Source of the DNA: Bradyrhizobium sp. STM 3809
Lineage (GTDB): Bacteria > Pseudomonadota > Alphaproteobacteria > Rhizobiales > Xanthobacteraceae
Direction: 5' to 3'
Length of the DNA stretch: 35,638 nucleotides
NCBI RefSeq assembly: GCF_000239795.1
Contig: NZ_CAFJ01000002.1
Span: 1-35,638 of the forward strand
Part shown: positions 8,392-17,291 of the stretch, piece by piece
Layout of the letters: each line of letters begins with the position of its first letter
Position numbering within the stretch: position 1 is the stretch's first letter
Program-made: the position numbers and the translations under genes
Notes under the pieces: generated by a model
The model's input: the letters and a program-made list of their open reading frames with translations, nothing else
The model's database searches: none
Told to the model about the DNA's origin: nothing

Positions 8392-9705
8392 TCAGGCCGC
8401 AGCCGGCTCGCGCGCCGCCACCGCCTGCTGGCCCCCTCGGTAGACGGTGAGCGCGGCGATGATGCCGAGCGCGGCGGCGAACATCAGCCAGAAGCCGGGC
8501 GAGGCCTTGTCGCCGGTCTTCTCGATCAGCCAGGTCGCGGCGAACGGCGTGAACGTGCCGAACAGGGCCGCAGCCAGCGCGAAGGCCAGCGAGAAGCATG
8601 TGGTGCGGACATGTGCCGGCACGATCTCAACCAGCGCGCCGAGCATGGTGCCGCTGTACATGCCAAAATAGAACGAGAACATCATCTCGACCGCCAGCAT
8701 CTTGCCGAAGCTCGGCGCCGACACCAGCCAGCTCAGCGCCGGATAGGCCGTCAGCAGCGACAGCACGGCGATCCCGATCAGCACCGGCTTGCGGCCGATC
8801 CTGTCCGACAGCGCGCCGCCGACCGGGTTCCAGATGAAGTTGGTGACCGCGACCAGAAGCGTCACCAGAAGCGCGTCCGCGGTCGACAGCTTCAGCACGG
8901 TCTTGCCGAAGGTCGGCGTGTAGACGGTGACGAAGTAGAACGTTGTGGTCGTCAGGATCGCGATCATCATGCCGAGCAGCACGATGCGCCAATTGGCGAG
9001 CGCCGAGGCGAACACCTCGCTGGTGGTCGGGTGCTTCTTCATCGCGAGGAAGGCCGGCGTCTCCTCCAGCGTGCGGCGCAGGAAGAAGATCAACGGGATG
9101 ATCAGGCAGCCGACGAAGAACGGGATGCGCCAGCCCCAGGCGGTGACGGTCGCGGCGGGCATGGACTCGCTGAGGAGATAGCCGAGGATCGATGCGACGA
9201 AGATCGCGACCTGCTGGCTCGACGATTGGAACGAGGTGTAGAAGCCGCGATTGCCGGGCGTGGCGATCTCCGACAGATAGACCGACACGCCGCCGAGCTC
9301 GACGCCGGCCGAGAAGCCCTGCAGCAGGCGGCCCAGCAGCACAATGATCGGCGCCGCGACGCCGATGGTCTCGTAGGTCGGGCAGAAGGCGATCACGACA
9401 GTGCCGGCGGCCATGATGCCGAGCGTCACGATCAGGCCCTGGCGGCGGCCGATCTTGTCGATATAGGCGCCGAGCACGATGGCCCCGACGGGGCGCATCA
9501 GCGCGCCGAGCCAGAACACGCCAAAGGTGTTGAGCAGCGACGCCGTCTCGTCGGTCGACGGAAAGAACGCCTTGCCGATCGCGGCCGCATAGAAGCCGAA
9601 CAGGAAGAAGTCGAACTGCTCGAGGAAATTGCCGCTGGTGGCGCGCAGGATCGCGCCGATGCGCGACTTGATGGTGGCCGGCTGCTGGGCTGGGGTCGAT
9701 GACAC
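8392..9705 (-). CDS. MFS metabolite:H+ symporter (citrate/tricarballylate-like)
   Basis: An inner-membrane 12-helix major facilitator of 437 residues. The two half-repeat motifs are readable: [13 protein letters not shown] after helix 2, and [13 protein letters not shown] in the second half. The segment [20 protein letters not shown] resembles the metabolite:H+ symporter branch that includes CitA/TcuC, ShiA and KgtP; the actual substrate, probably an organic acid, cannot be fixed. The start codon is GTG (9705-9703), supported by TAGGAG nine bases upstream. It lies 120 bp downstream of a LysR gene on the same strand, a plausible regulator, and ends in a strong terminator. Confidence 0.9.
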   Translation of the reverse strand: MSSTPAQQPATIKSRIGAILRATSGNFLEQFDFFLFGFYAAAIGKAFFPSTDETASLLNTFGVFWLGALMRPVGAIVLGAYIDKIGRRQGLIVTLGIMAAGTVVIAFCPTYETIGVAAPIIVLLGRLLQGFSAGVELGGVSVYLSEIATPGNRGFYTSFQSSSQQVAIFVASILGYLLSESMPAATVTAWGWRIPFFVGCLIIPLIFFLRRTLEETPAFLAMKKHPTTSEVFASALANWRIVLLGMMIAILTTTTFYFVTVYTPTFGKTVLKLSTADALLVTLLVAVTNFIWNPVGGALSDRIGRKPVLIGIAVLSLLTAYPALSWLVSAPSFGKMLAVEMMFSFYFGMYSGTMLGALVEIVPAHVRTTCFSLAFALAAALFGTFTPFAATWLIEKTGDKASPGFWLMFAAALGIIAALTVYRGGQQAVAAREPAAA

Positions 9706-9825
9706 GCGAGAAAACTCCTACCGTCGAGTGGCTCGTGCGGAAGAACTTCTGCGCCGGCCGGTGAGAAAGGGTGTGGCAATCTGCCACGCGACATCGTGCC
9801 GGCCAATAGATTTGACGGCAAATCC

Positions 9826-10746
9826 TTAAGGCGGAAGGGGATTCGACGAGACGCCTTTCTGTTGCGCTGCACTCTTGAGCCATTGCCGGAACGCCCTGAG
9901 CTTCGGCGGATCGGTTCGCCCCTCGGGCGTGACCAGATAGAAGCCGGCATCGCTCGGCAGCGTCATCTCGAACGGAACCACGAGGCGACCTTTGGCGATG
10001 TCGTCCTGGACGTAGGCCGTTCGTCCGATCGCGACGCCAAGCCCGTCGATCGCCGCCTGGACGGTCATCAGCGACAGGTCGAAGCTCAGCCGGCTCTGCC
10101 GGGACATCTCCACGGGCAAGCCCGCGGCGGTCAGCCACAGCCGCCAGTCGTCGTCATAGCCGCCGCTGGCCTGCAGCAGCGTGTGATGCGCAAGGTCCTC
10201 CGGGCAGCGCAGCGGCTTGGGCCCTTGCAGCAGCGCCGGACTGCAGACCGGAAACAGCTCGTCCGCCATCAGCCATTCCGCCCGCACGCCGGGCCAGTGG
10301 CCGCGGCCGTAGCGGATGGCCGCGTCGACATCGTCCTTGCGGAAATCGACCAGGCCGGTCGAGGTGGTGATGCGGACATCGATCGTCGGATGCGCCTCCT
10401 GGAAGGCTGTCAGCCGCGGCAGCAGCCATTTGGCGGCCAGCGAGGCGATGGTCGAGACCGTCAGCACCTTGGCGTTGTCCTTGCGCACCAGCCGCTCGGT
10501 GGCGAGGCGCAGATCGTCGAACGCGGCGCGCACCAGCGGGAGATAGTCGCGGGCCTGCGGCGTCAACGCGAGGCTGCGGTTCTGGCGGACGAACAGGCGG
10601 ATGCCGAGTTCGTCCTCCAGGCGCTTGATCTGATGGCTGATGGCGGTCTGCGTCACGTTCAGCTCGGAGGCGGCGCGGGTGAAGCTCAGATGCCGCGCCG
10701 CGGCCTCGAACGCCCGCAGTCCGTTGAGCGATGGCAGTCGCGCCAT
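9826..10746 (-). CDS. LysR-family transcriptional regulator, GcvA-like
   Basis: A 306-residue LysR protein with a winged-helix DNA-binding domain at the N-terminus (LPSLNGLRAFEAAARHLSFT, then AASELNVTQTAISHQIKRLE) and a periplasmic-binding-like effector domain after residue 90. The LNGLRAFEAAARH signature is that of the GcvA branch. The start at 10746 is preferred because GGGAG lies nine bases upstream; the ATG at 10764 has no ribosome site and overlaps a candidate LysR box. It faces the DUF1127 gene across 111 bp, and the organic-acid transporter gene lies downstream on its own strand. Both could be targets. Confidence 0.92.
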   Translation of the reverse strand: MARLPSLNGLRAFEAAARHLSFTRAASELNVTQTAISHQIKRLEDELGIRLFVRQNRSLALTPQARDYLPLVRAAFDDLRLATERLVRKDNAKVLTVSTIASLAAKWLLPRLTAFQEAHPTIDVRITTSTGLVDFRKDDVDAAIRYGRGHWPGVRAEWLMADELFPVCSPALLQGPKPLRCPEDLAHHTLLQASGGYDDDWRLWLTAAGLPVEMSRQSRLSFDLSLMTVQAAIDGLGVAIGRTAYVQDDIAKGRLVVPFEMTLPSDAGFYLVTPEGRTDPPKLRAFRQWLKSAAQQKGVSSNPLPP

Positions 10747-10762
10747 TCCAAGCTCCCAATGC

Positions 10763-10777
10763 ATGAAGATATTTCAT
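10763..10777. promoter_or_regulatory. Candidate LysR binding box (T-N11-A)
   Basis: The interrupted dyad ATGAA-N5-TTCAT contains T-N11-A (T10764, A10776) and lies just before the LysR start at 10746. A wider inverted pair, TTTCATC (10772-10778) and GATGAAA (10805-10811), spans the divergent gap to the DUF1127 gene. Position and symmetry fit autoregulation and divergent control; binding is not shown. Confidence 0.4.
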
Positions 10778-10857
10778 CCGAAGCGGTAATAAATGTCGTT
10801 TGTAGATGAAACGCAAGTCTTCGATATTGCAGCCTCACGCTTTTCCGGGAGGCTTTC

Positions 10858-11061
10858 ATGTCCCTCTACGTCTCCTCGTCAATGACGAAACATCATGGCT
10901 CGGCATTCTGGTCCGGCGTTGCCGAACTGCTTGCGGCCTGGCGCTTCCGCTACCGCTCCCGCCATGAGCTGGCGCAGTGGTCGGAGCGCGACCTGCACGA
11001 CCTCGGCCTCTCCCGCGGCGACATCGCCGCCGAGATCGACAAGCCGTTCTGGCGGGCCTGA
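10858..11061 (+). CDS. DUF1127 small protein
   Basis: A 67-residue protein whose C-terminal half, RYRSRHELAQWSERDLHDLG followed by LSRGDIAAEI, is the DUF1127 (YjiS-like) motif. The family consists of small Arg-rich proteins; some alphaproteobacterial members have been linked to RNA turnover and phosphate or carbon metabolism, but the role of this one is unknown. A GGGAGG ribosome site precedes the ATG by about 5 bases. It is divergent from the LysR regulator and 77 bp upstream of a GNAT gene, with which it may share a transcript. Confidence 0.88.
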   Translation: MSLYVSSSMTKHHGSAFWSGVAELLAAWRFRYRSRHELAQWSERDLHDLGLSRGDIAAEIDKPFWRA

Positions 11062-11138
11062 GCCCCTCACTCGGCGCGCCCCGCCGGCGCCGTTCCGCGA
11101 TGGAGCGGCGCCGGCCCCATTCCCCCCTGGAGTTCGTC

Positions 11139-11732
11139 ATGCCGACGCCCGCTGTCGCCGCTCCCGCTGCCGGGACGGATGTCATTCACACGCGGCGGGG
11201 CGACGAGGTACGCCTGCGCTTCGTGACGCCGGCTGACGGCGAGGTGCTGCAGGCTTACATCCGCTCGCTGAGCCCGCGCTCGCGGCACCGGCGCTTCCTC
11301 GGCGCGCTCAGCGAACTGCCGAAGGCGGTGCTCGACGATTTCGTCGCGCTCGGCCGCAACGACCGCTACAGCCTGGTCGGCATGATGGATCGCGACGGTG
11401 TCGCGGATATCGTCGCCGAAGCCCGCTACGCGCTCGACCGCGCCACGGGCCGCGTCGAGTTCGGCCTCTCGGTACACGACCGCTGGCACGGCCACGGCAT
11501 CGGCCCGGCGCTGATCGCAGATCTGGAACGTCGCGCCCGCGCGCTCGGTGGCCTGACGCTCTCAGGCGATGCGCTGCGCACCAACGACGTGATGATCGCG
11601 CTCGCCAGGAAGGCCGGCTTCACGATCCAGCCGCATGCGGACGATTGGACGCTGGTGAGGTTCGAGAAGGACCTGCGGGCTCATCAGGTGCAGCGCGTTT
11701 CTCAACACGATGAACTGACAGCTGCCATCTGA
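11139..11732 (+). CDS. GNAT-family N-acetyltransferase
   Basis: A 197-residue single-domain GNAT protein that transfers an acetyl group from acetyl-CoA to an amine. The N-terminal part (VRLRFVTPADGEVLQAYIRS, then LSPRSRHRRFLGAL) resembles acetyltransferases related to the GNAT domain of Pat-type protein acetyltransferases. The acetyl-CoA pyrophosphate loop is DRWHGHGIGPALIADLE. The start at 11139 was chosen for the GGAG six bases upstream; a longer in-frame extension overlaps the DUF1127 gene and is Arg-rich shadow sequence. The acceptor is unknown. The gene ends before a repeat-filled gap. Confidence 0.85.
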   Translation: MPTPAVAAPAAGTDVIHTRRGDEVRLRFVTPADGEVLQAYIRSLSPRSRHRRFLGALSELPKAVLDDFVALGRNDRYSLVGMMDRDGVADIVAEARYALDRATGRVEFGLSVHDRWHGHGIGPALIADLERRARALGGLTLSGDALRTNDVMIALARKAGFTIQPHADDWTLVRFEKDLRAHQVQRVSQHDELTAAI

Positions 11733-11795
11733 GTTGGTCGTGCCGTTCAAATTGTTAGCCAATCACGAACGAAATTGAACGCGATGCCTATGAAT

Positions 11796-11956
11796 GCGCC
11801 CTCTCCCCTTGTGGGAGAGGGCATGTAGGAAGGTGCAGCAAACCCGCTTGGGTGAGGGGTCTCTCTCCACGAGCGTCGTCGGTGGAGACAGACCCCTCAC
11901 CCAACCGCGTTTGTGGATCGGCCGAACATGCCCTCTCCCACAAGGGGAGAGGGCGC
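11796..11956. repeat. Intergenic palindromic repeat, CCCTCTCCCCTTGTGGG family
   Basis: The outer arms GCGCCCTCTCCCCTTGTGGG (from 11796) and their reverse complement (ending 11956) are nearly perfect. An inner pair GGGTGAGGGGTCT / AGACCCCTCACCC gives a nested hairpin. A second copy lies at 15947-16108. Together with the next repeat it fills most of the 442-bp gap 11733-12174, in which no gene or promoter could be recognised. Confidence 0.85.
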
Positions 11957-12006
11957 AATCACTTGCATCGCGCCTTGTTGTCCGACGTTGAATGGGGCGC
12001 GGCCGC

Positions 12007-12142
12007 AGGGTGGGCAAAGGCGCATTCACCGCAGCGTCCGCATGACGTGCCGTTGACGCGCCGTGCCCCCCGTGTCTCGGCGAGCACGCGTGAAAATGGT
12101 GGGCACGCGTCCGCCGTGCGGCGGCCGCTTTGCCCACCCTAC
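12007..12142. repeat. Intergenic palindromic repeat, GGGTGGGCAAAG family
   Basis: The left end AGGGTGGGCAAAGGCGCA and the right end CTTTGCCCACCCTAC are reverse complements, with inner GGTGGGCACGCG-type sequence. The same family occurs as a compact copy at 32565-32650. The copy is imperfect and longer than that one, so it is probably degenerate. Confidence 0.7.
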
Positions 12143-12174
12143 GCAACTTTGCCCACGCTACAGAACATCAAGCC

Positions 12175-12882
12175 TCAGAACGTCTCCACCCACGGCCGCA
12201 GCTCCATTTCCCAGCTCCACGCGCTGCGCGGCTGTTGCAGCACGCTCCAATAGCTCGCCGCGATCGCATCGGGGTCGAGCATCGAGTCCGGGCGATCCGC
12301 CGGCTCCTGCCGCGCGGCGCTCCTGATCCCGCCATCGATGACGAAGTGTGCGACGTGGATGCCCTGCGGCGACAGCTCGCGGGCCATGCTCTGGGCCAGG
12401 CCGCGCAGCGCGAACTTGCCCATCGCGAACGGGGCCGATTGCGCATAGCCCTTCACGCTGGCCGAGGCGCCGGTGAAAAGGATCGCGCCATGCTTGTTGG
12501 GCAGCATGCGCTGCGCCGCCTGCTGCGCCACCAGGAAGCCGCCGAACGCGCTGACCGCGATCGAATTCTGCACGTCGGCGGGAACGAGATCGGTCAGCGG
12601 CCCGCGCGCCCGCGCGCTCGCATTGTAGACGACGACATCCGGCTCGCCGATCTCGCGCGAGACCAGGCCGAACAGCCGCTCGACCTCCTCCGGATTGGTG
12701 GCGTCGCAGGGATAGGCGCGGGCGCCGGTCTCGCTGCAGATCGCACCGAGCTTCTCGGTCTTGCGCGCGGCCAGTGCCACGCGGATCTTCTCGCGCGCGA
12801 ACAGCCGCGCCAGCGAGGCGGAGAGCCCTTCGCCGGCACCGACGATGAGGGCGATCTTGTAGGCAGGGATGTCCATGGGCAT
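12175..12882 (-). CDS. SDR-fold protein lacking the catalytic tyrosine
   Basis: A 235-residue Rossmann-fold protein of the short-chain dehydrogenase family. The cofactor loop is VGAGEGLS (14-21; the classical form is TGxxxGxG), and the NAG motif is altered to NAS (87-89). Ser140 and Lys156 of the active site are present, but the YxxxK tyrosine is Phe152 (PFAMGK). An ordinary alcohol/ketone oxidoreductase mechanism is therefore doubtful. The following segment ALRGLAQSMARELSPQGIHV is well conserved for the family, so the protein is not decaying. A second ATG at 12876 has better spacing from GAGG and may be the real start. It lies downstream of the GST-like gene on the same strand. Confidence 0.85.
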   Translation of the reverse strand: MPMDIPAYKIALIVGAGEGLSASLARLFAREKIRVALAARKTEKLGAICSETGARAYPCDATNPEEVERLFGLVSREIGEPDVVVYNASARARGPLTDLVPADVQNSIAVSAFGGFLVAQQAAQRMLPNKHGAILFTGASASVKGYAQSAPFAMGKFALRGLAQSMARELSPQGIHVAHFVIDGGIRSAARQEPADRPDSMLDPDAIAASYWSVLQQPRSAWSWEMELRPWVETF

Positions 12883-12977
12883 GTCCTCGAAAGATGCTTC
12901 GCAAAGCGTCCGCAGCGCTCAAGCTAGTGCAGCCAAGCCCAACTTCCCACCATTCATCCCCACAATTCTGCCTGATG

Positions 12978-13997
12978 TCAGGTGGCCTGCGGCTGCAATC
13001 CGGCGAGGCAGCCGATCTCCTCCAGCACCACGTCGAGCCGGCTGCGATCGTGCAGGAAGGCATATTTCGAGCGCAGCATGGCGAGCGACCGCGCATGATA
13101 TTTCTGCGGCTTCTGCGTCCACACGACGTCACCGAGCTGGACGCTGAACGTGTCGCGGTTGTGCTTGATCGCCTGTTCGTTGGCGAGCGACCAGGGCATG
13201 AACAGCGCGCCGACCTGCCGCGTCAGGATCGGCATCAGGGTCAGTGACAGCTCAGGCCACAGCTCGAACGCCCCTTCGCCGCGCGGCCACAGCATGCGCT
13301 GGATCCAGGCCAGCACATGCGGGGCGCGGCCTTCGATCAGCGCGCCCGCGGTCGGATCGGTCCAGAGTTCGTAGAACTGGCCCCACAGGCCGAAATCGCC
13401 ATAGGCCGGCCTGCCGCCGAACAGATAGGGCCTCAGCGCGAGATGCCGCTCCAGCAGATCGAGCATCTCGACGAAGCCCTGTTCGATCTCCGGCGCATTG
13501 GCCTCGTTCGATCCGACATAGGCGAGGCGCTCGACCATGCGCGCGCGGATCTTCTCCGCGAGCCGGGCGACGTCGGCATCGGCCGCCTTCGGCGCGACCA
13601 TGCGCGCGATGCGCCCGGCCGAGGCGCGCTGATCGAGCTCGCCCGCCCAGCGATAATGGAACATCCATTTGTTGCCCCACTCGTCGCCGAACTCCTCGAT
13701 CAGGGCGGAGATGAAGCTCGTCAGCACGTCGCTGGGGTGGACCGACGGCTCGGGAAAAACGAGCTCGAGCGCATCGATGATCGGCGTCGAGTCCTGCATC
13801 GGCACCTCGTCCGGCGCCACCACCAGCGGAATGATCGGCAGCTTGGCGTGGCGGGTGAAGTCAGCCTCGGTTTCCGCGCTGCGCAATATCCACTGATGCG
13901 GAATGCCCTTGTAACGCAGATAAGATCGCACCTTGACCGAATAGGGCGACATCTCCGCCCCGAAGATGCGATAAACCTCCGTCGGCTGATGGGTCAT
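12978..13997 (-). CDS. Glutathione S-transferase-like protein
   Basis: A 339-residue protein with an N-terminal thioredoxin-like domain (VYRIFGAEMSPYSVKVRSYL, then RYKGI; PIIPLV and MQDSTPIIDALE follow, the latter holding the Gln-Asp-Ser gamma-Glu site). The all-helical C-terminal domain includes RPYLFGGRPAYGDFGLWGQF, the N-capping-box region of GSTs. It is about 100 residues longer than a typical GST, extended at the C-terminus. GGGAG lies 7 bases before the ATG. It is divergent from the AidB-like acyl-CoA dehydrogenase gene over only 108 bp, suggesting shared control. Glutathione use is inferred from the fold, not shown. Confidence 0.83.
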   Translation of the reverse strand: MTHQPTEVYRIFGAEMSPYSVKVRSYLRYKGIPHQWILRSAETEADFTRHAKLPIIPLVVAPDEVPMQDSTPIIDALELVFPEPSVHPSDVLTSFISALIEEFGDEWGNKWMFHYRWAGELDQRASAGRIARMVAPKAADADVARLAEKIRARMVERLAYVGSNEANAPEIEQGFVEMLDLLERHLALRPYLFGGRPAYGDFGLWGQFYELWTDPTAGALIEGRAPHVLAWIQRMLWPRGEGAFELWPELSLTLMPILTRQVGALFMPWSLANEQAIKHNRDTFSVQLGDVVWTQKPQKYHARSLAMLRSKYAFLHDRSRLDVVLEEIGCLAGLQPQAT

Positions 13998-14105
13998 GGA
14001 TTGGCTCCCTCGCGCGATCGCGCTTGGAGCATGTGTATCCGATCAGGCGCAACCTGTCGAAGAGTCCGTAAGAAGACTGGCGAAACGAACGAGGACCCAA
14101 CGATC

Positions 14106-15890
14106 ATGCATCAGTTCCTCAAACGCGATGACGTGATGACCGGAGGCAGGAAGCCCGCGCTGCTGGCGCCCGATACCACCGGGCTGAACTTCTATGGCGC
14201 CGATCCGGCGCTCGCCGACCTCCTGCGCATCCATCTGCCCGATACGCTGTTCCGACACCTCGTGCCGCATCTTGACCGGCTCGGCGAGCTCGCCGGAGGG
14301 TATCTCGACGAATGCGCCAGGCTCGCCGACCGCCACGGCCCCGTGCTGCATCAGCGTGACCGCTTCGGCCGCGACGTGCAGTGGATCGAGTATCACCCCG
14401 CCTATCGTGAGCTGGAGCGCGCCGCGTTCGGCGAGTTCGGCATTCACGCGATGTCGATCCGCAAGGGCATACTCGGCTGGCCGACCAAGTATCCCGTGGT
14501 CGCCAAGCACGCCTTCACCTTCCTGTTCAACCAGGCGGAGTTCGGGCTGGGCTGCCCGATCAACGTCACCGACGGCTGCGCCAAGCTGCTTTCGAGCTTC
14601 GGCAGCGACGCGCTCAAGGCGCGCTATCTCGACGGCCTGACGCAGACCGACATGCGGAAGCTGACCCAGGGCGGCCAGTTCATGACCGAGAAGGAGGGCG
14701 GCTCCGACGTCGGCACCTTGACCACGGTCGCCGTGCCCGAAGGAGACCATTGGCGCCTGCATGGCGAGAAATGGTTCTGCTCCAATGCCGATGCCAAGGT
14801 GGTCATGCTGCTGGCGCGGCCCGAAGGCGCCGAGCCGGGCACGCGCGGCGTCGGCCTGTTCCTGATGCCGCGCTTCCTCGACGACGGCAGCCAAAATCAC
14901 TATCGCATCGTCAGACTGAAGGACAAGCTCGGCACGCGCTCGATGGCCTCGGGCGAGATCAAGCTGGAGGGCGCGATCGCCCATGCGGTCGGCCGGCTGG
15001 ATCGCGGCTTCGTGCAGATGGCCGAGATGGTCAACTCGTCGCGCCTGTCCAACGGCGTCAAGTCGACGGCGCTGATGCGCCGCGCCTGGCATGACGCGAT
15101 CACAGTCGCACGCAATCGCGTCGTCTTCGGACAGCGCATCGTCGACCTGCCGTTGGGGCGTCGCCAGCTGCTGAAGATCCTGTTGCCGACGGAGCAGGCG
15201 CTGTCGATGAGCTTTCTCACCGCCGACGCCCTCGACCGCGCCGAGGCCGGCAGCCAGGACGCCGCGGCGCTGCTGCGCATCCTGACGCCGACCCTGAAAT
15301 TCCGTGCCACGCGCGATGCCCGCAAGGTCTGCGGCGATGCGTTGGAGATGCGCGGCGGCATCGGCTATGTCGAGGAATTCGCCACCGCGAGGCTCTTGCG
15401 CGACGCCCATCTCGGCTCGATCTGGGAGGGCACCGGCAACATCGTCGCGCTCGACGCATTGAAGCGCGCCGTCGGCCGTCACGGCGCGGAGTCGGCGCTG
15501 GCGGCCGATCTGCATGCGCGGCTCGACGACAGCGCCGCCGTGCCGCAGGCCTGGCGCGAGCAGCTGCATCGCCTGGTCGATCGTGCGGTGGGCTTTGCCC
15601 GCGAGGTCGCGTCGCGCGCCGACAGCGAGGCGGAGTCGCGCCGCGCCACCAGCCTGCTGTATCATGCCGCGAGCGCTGTTTCATTGACCTGGGAAAGCGC
15701 ACGCATCCACGCGATGCGCGGCGACGCCCGGCGCTTGCTGTTGGCGAAGCTCGTGGTCGATCATCGGCTGACGCCGTCCGATCCGTTCCGGCTCGCGGAA
15801 AACAAGACGGATGATGCGATCGCAACGCTGCTGCTCGGCGAGCGCGATGCGACGATGCAGGAGGTTGGCGAACTGATATCTGTGGCCTAG
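14106..15890 (+). CDS. AidB-like acyl-CoA dehydrogenase
   Basis: A 594-residue flavoprotein of the acyl-CoA dehydrogenase superfamily, longer than the usual 380-400 and matching the AidB/large-ACAD branch. Recognisable parts are an N-terminal extension (1-130), QFMTEKEGGSDVG (191-203, FAD/substrate signature), HGEKWFCSN (219-227), FGQRIVDLPLGRRQL, and MRGGIGYVEEFATARLLRDA leading to WEGTGNI with Glu441 at the classical base position. A C-terminal helical extension (about 455-594) follows. E. coli AidB binds DNA in the alkylation response, but relatives act on branched acyl-CoAs, so the role is open. The start at 14106 follows GAGGA by 13 bases; an in-frame upstream extension is antisense to the GST gene and was rejected. 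Confidence 0.9.
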   Translation: MHQFLKRDDVMTGGRKPALLAPDTTGLNFYGADPALADLLRIHLPDTLFRHLVPHLDRLGELAGGYLDECARLADRHGPVLHQRDRFGRDVQWIEYHPAYRELERAAFGEFGIHAMSIRKGILGWPTKYPVVAKHAFTFLFNQAEFGLGCPINVTDGCAKLLSSFGSDALKARYLDGLTQTDMRKLTQGGQFMTEKEGGSDVGTLTTVAVPEGDHWRLHGEKWFCSNADAKVVMLLARPEGAEPGTRGVGLFLMPRFLDDGSQNHYRIVRLKDKLGTRSMASGEIKLEGAIAHAVGRLDRGFVQMAEMVNSSRLSNGVKSTALMRRAWHDAITVARNRVVFGQRIVDLPLGRRQLLKILLPTEQALSMSFLTADALDRAEAGSQDAAALLRILTPTLKFRATRDARKVCGDALEMRGGIGYVEEFATARLLRDAHLGSIWEGTGNIVALDALKRAVGRHGAESALAADLHARLDDSAAVPQAWREQLHRLVDRAVGFAREVASRADSEAESRRATSLLYHAASAVSLTWESARIHAMRGDARRLLLAKLVVDHRLTPSDPFRLAENKTDDAIATLLLGERDATMQEVGELISVA

Positions 15891-15946
15891 GCTGGCGAGG
15901 AGATATGAAGTGACATGCGGACCGAAGCTGACGCCACGCGCTCGGT

Positions 15947-16108
15947 GCGCCCTCTCCCCTTGTGGGAGAGGGTGGCTTTCATGCGCAGCATGAAAGCCGG
16001 GTGAGGGGTTGCCGCGAGCGAGGAGCTGAGTGTGACGCACGAACCCCTCACCCTAGCGAGTTTGTTGCTTGCATCTGTGTAGCCCTCTCCCACAAGGGGA
16101 GAGGGCGC
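15947..16108. repeat. Intergenic palindromic repeat, CCCTCTCCCCTTGTGGG family (second copy)
   Basis: It has the same outer arms as 11796-11956 and the same inner GGGTGAGGGGT / ACCCCTCACCC pair, with a different central region. It fills most of the 285-bp gap between the AidB-like and alcohol dehydrogenase genes. Confidence 0.85.
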
Positions 16109-16175
16109 AGTCATGAGCGCCGGAAGACGATCGGTTACGCCGCTCGCTCAATCATAACAAACAGGGAGAACGCCA

Positions 16176-17264
16176 ATGAAAGCCGCCGTGCTGATGGAGG
16201 TCAACAAGCCGCTGGTGATCGAAGACATCAGTGTGCCCAAGCCGGGCCCGCGCGAGGTGCTGATCCGCACCGCGGTGGCCGGCCTCTGCCACTCCGACCT
16301 GCACTTCATCGAAGGGCTCTATCCGCATCCGCTGCCGGCGGTGCTCGGCCATGAGTCCGCAGGGATCGTCGAGCAGGTCGGATCCGACGTCACCTATGTG
16401 AAGCCCGGCGACCACGTCGTCACCTGCCTCTCGGTGTTCTGCGGCACCTGCGACAATTGCACCACGGGCCGCCCGGTGCTGTGCACCGACACCACGGTGA
16501 AGATGCTGCCGGGCGCTTCCAACCGGCTGTCATGGGCGCGAGCCGAGAAGCTGCACCAGTTCCTCAATCTGTCGTCCTTCGCCGAGCAGATGCTGGTGCA
16601 CGAGAATGCGATCGTGAAGATCCGCCAGGACATGCCGCTCGAACTCGCCGCGCTGATCGGCTGCGGCGTGATCACCGGCTATGGCGCGGTGGTGAACACG
16701 GCGCGCGTGACCGCCGGCGAGACCGTGGCCGTGATCGGCTGCGGCGGCGTCGGCATGGCTGCGATCAACGGTGCGGAAATCGCGGGCGCCGGGCGGATCA
16801 TTGCCATCGATACCAATCCGGCCAAGCTGCAGCTCGCGACCAAGCTCGGCGCCACCGACATCATCAATCCCGCCGATGGCGACGTCGTCGCGCAGGTGCG
16901 CGAGCTCACCAAGGGCGGCGTCCACCACGCCTTCGAGGTGCTGGGGCGGAAGGAGACGGCCGAGCAGGCCTTCGCGATGCTCGCGCCGGGCGGCACTGCG
17001 ACCATTGTCGGCATGATCCCGTTCGGCCAGAAGATCGAGCTGCACGGCTTCGATTTCCTCAGGGAGCGCCGCATCCAGGGCTCGTCGATGGGCTCCAACC
17101 ATTTCCGCGTCGACATGCCCCGCCTCGTCGAGTTCTATCTCCGCGGCAAGCTGCACCTGGAGGACTGGATCTCCGCCAAGCTGAAGCTGTCTGAGATCAA
17201 CGAGGGCTTTGCCAATATGAAGGCTGGCAAGACCTTGCGCAGCGTGATTGTGTTCGACGGGTGA
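16176..17264 (+). CDS. Zinc-dependent alcohol dehydrogenase (MDR family)
   Basis: A 362-residue cytoplasmic NAD(P)-dependent alcohol/aldehyde oxidoreductase of the class III-like branch. Catalytic zinc ligands are Cys38, His59 (GHES) and Cys163. The structural zinc site is Cys89, Cys92, Cys95 and Cys103. The Rossmann loop is GCGGVG (188-193), with Asp212 at the position that favours NAD over NADP. GGGAG lies 9 bases before the ATG. A small unknown gene follows 27 bp later and is probably cotranscribed. The alcohol substrate is not known; the surrounding acyl-CoA genes suggest a role in oxidising an alcohol on the way to an acyl-CoA. Confidence 0.92.
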   Translation: MKAAVLMEVNKPLVIEDISVPKPGPREVLIRTAVAGLCHSDLHFIEGLYPHPLPAVLGHESAGIVEQVGSDVTYVKPGDHVVTCLSVFCGTCDNCTTGRPVLCTDTTVKMLPGASNRLSWARAEKLHQFLNLSSFAEQMLVHENAIVKIRQDMPLELAALIGCGVITGYGAVVNTARVTAGETVAVIGCGGVGMAAINGAEIAGAGRIIAIDTNPAKLQLATKLGATDIINPADGDVVAQVRELTKGGVHHAFEVLGRKETAEQAFAMLAPGGTATIVGMIPFGQKIELHGFDFLRERRIQGSSMGSNHFRVDMPRLVEFYLRGKLHLEDWISAKLKLSEINEGFANMKAGKTLRSVIVFDG

Positions 17265-17291
17265 GGTGGTGAGCGTCCTCAAGAGGAGAGC

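Noticed and set aside
8611..9702. Plus-strand 363-codon frame opposite the MFS gene
   Set aside because: Its His/Asp/Arg/Gln-rich product has no features, and the minus strand has GTG start, ribosome site, 12-helix pattern and terminator.
9773..9787. GTGGCA-ATC-TGCCAC hairpin between lysR and the MFS gene as terminator
   Set aside because: The stem is only 6 bp and the following minus-strand sequence has no convincing T-run.
11733..12174. Small genes in the repeat-filled gap after the GNAT gene
   Set aside because: All open frames there lie within the palindromic repeats, have no ribosome sites and translate to low-complexity sequence.
13317..14105. N-terminal extension of the AidB-like dehydrogenase reading back to 13317
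   Set aside because: It would run antisense through the GST-like gene; family homology begins after the ATG at 14106.
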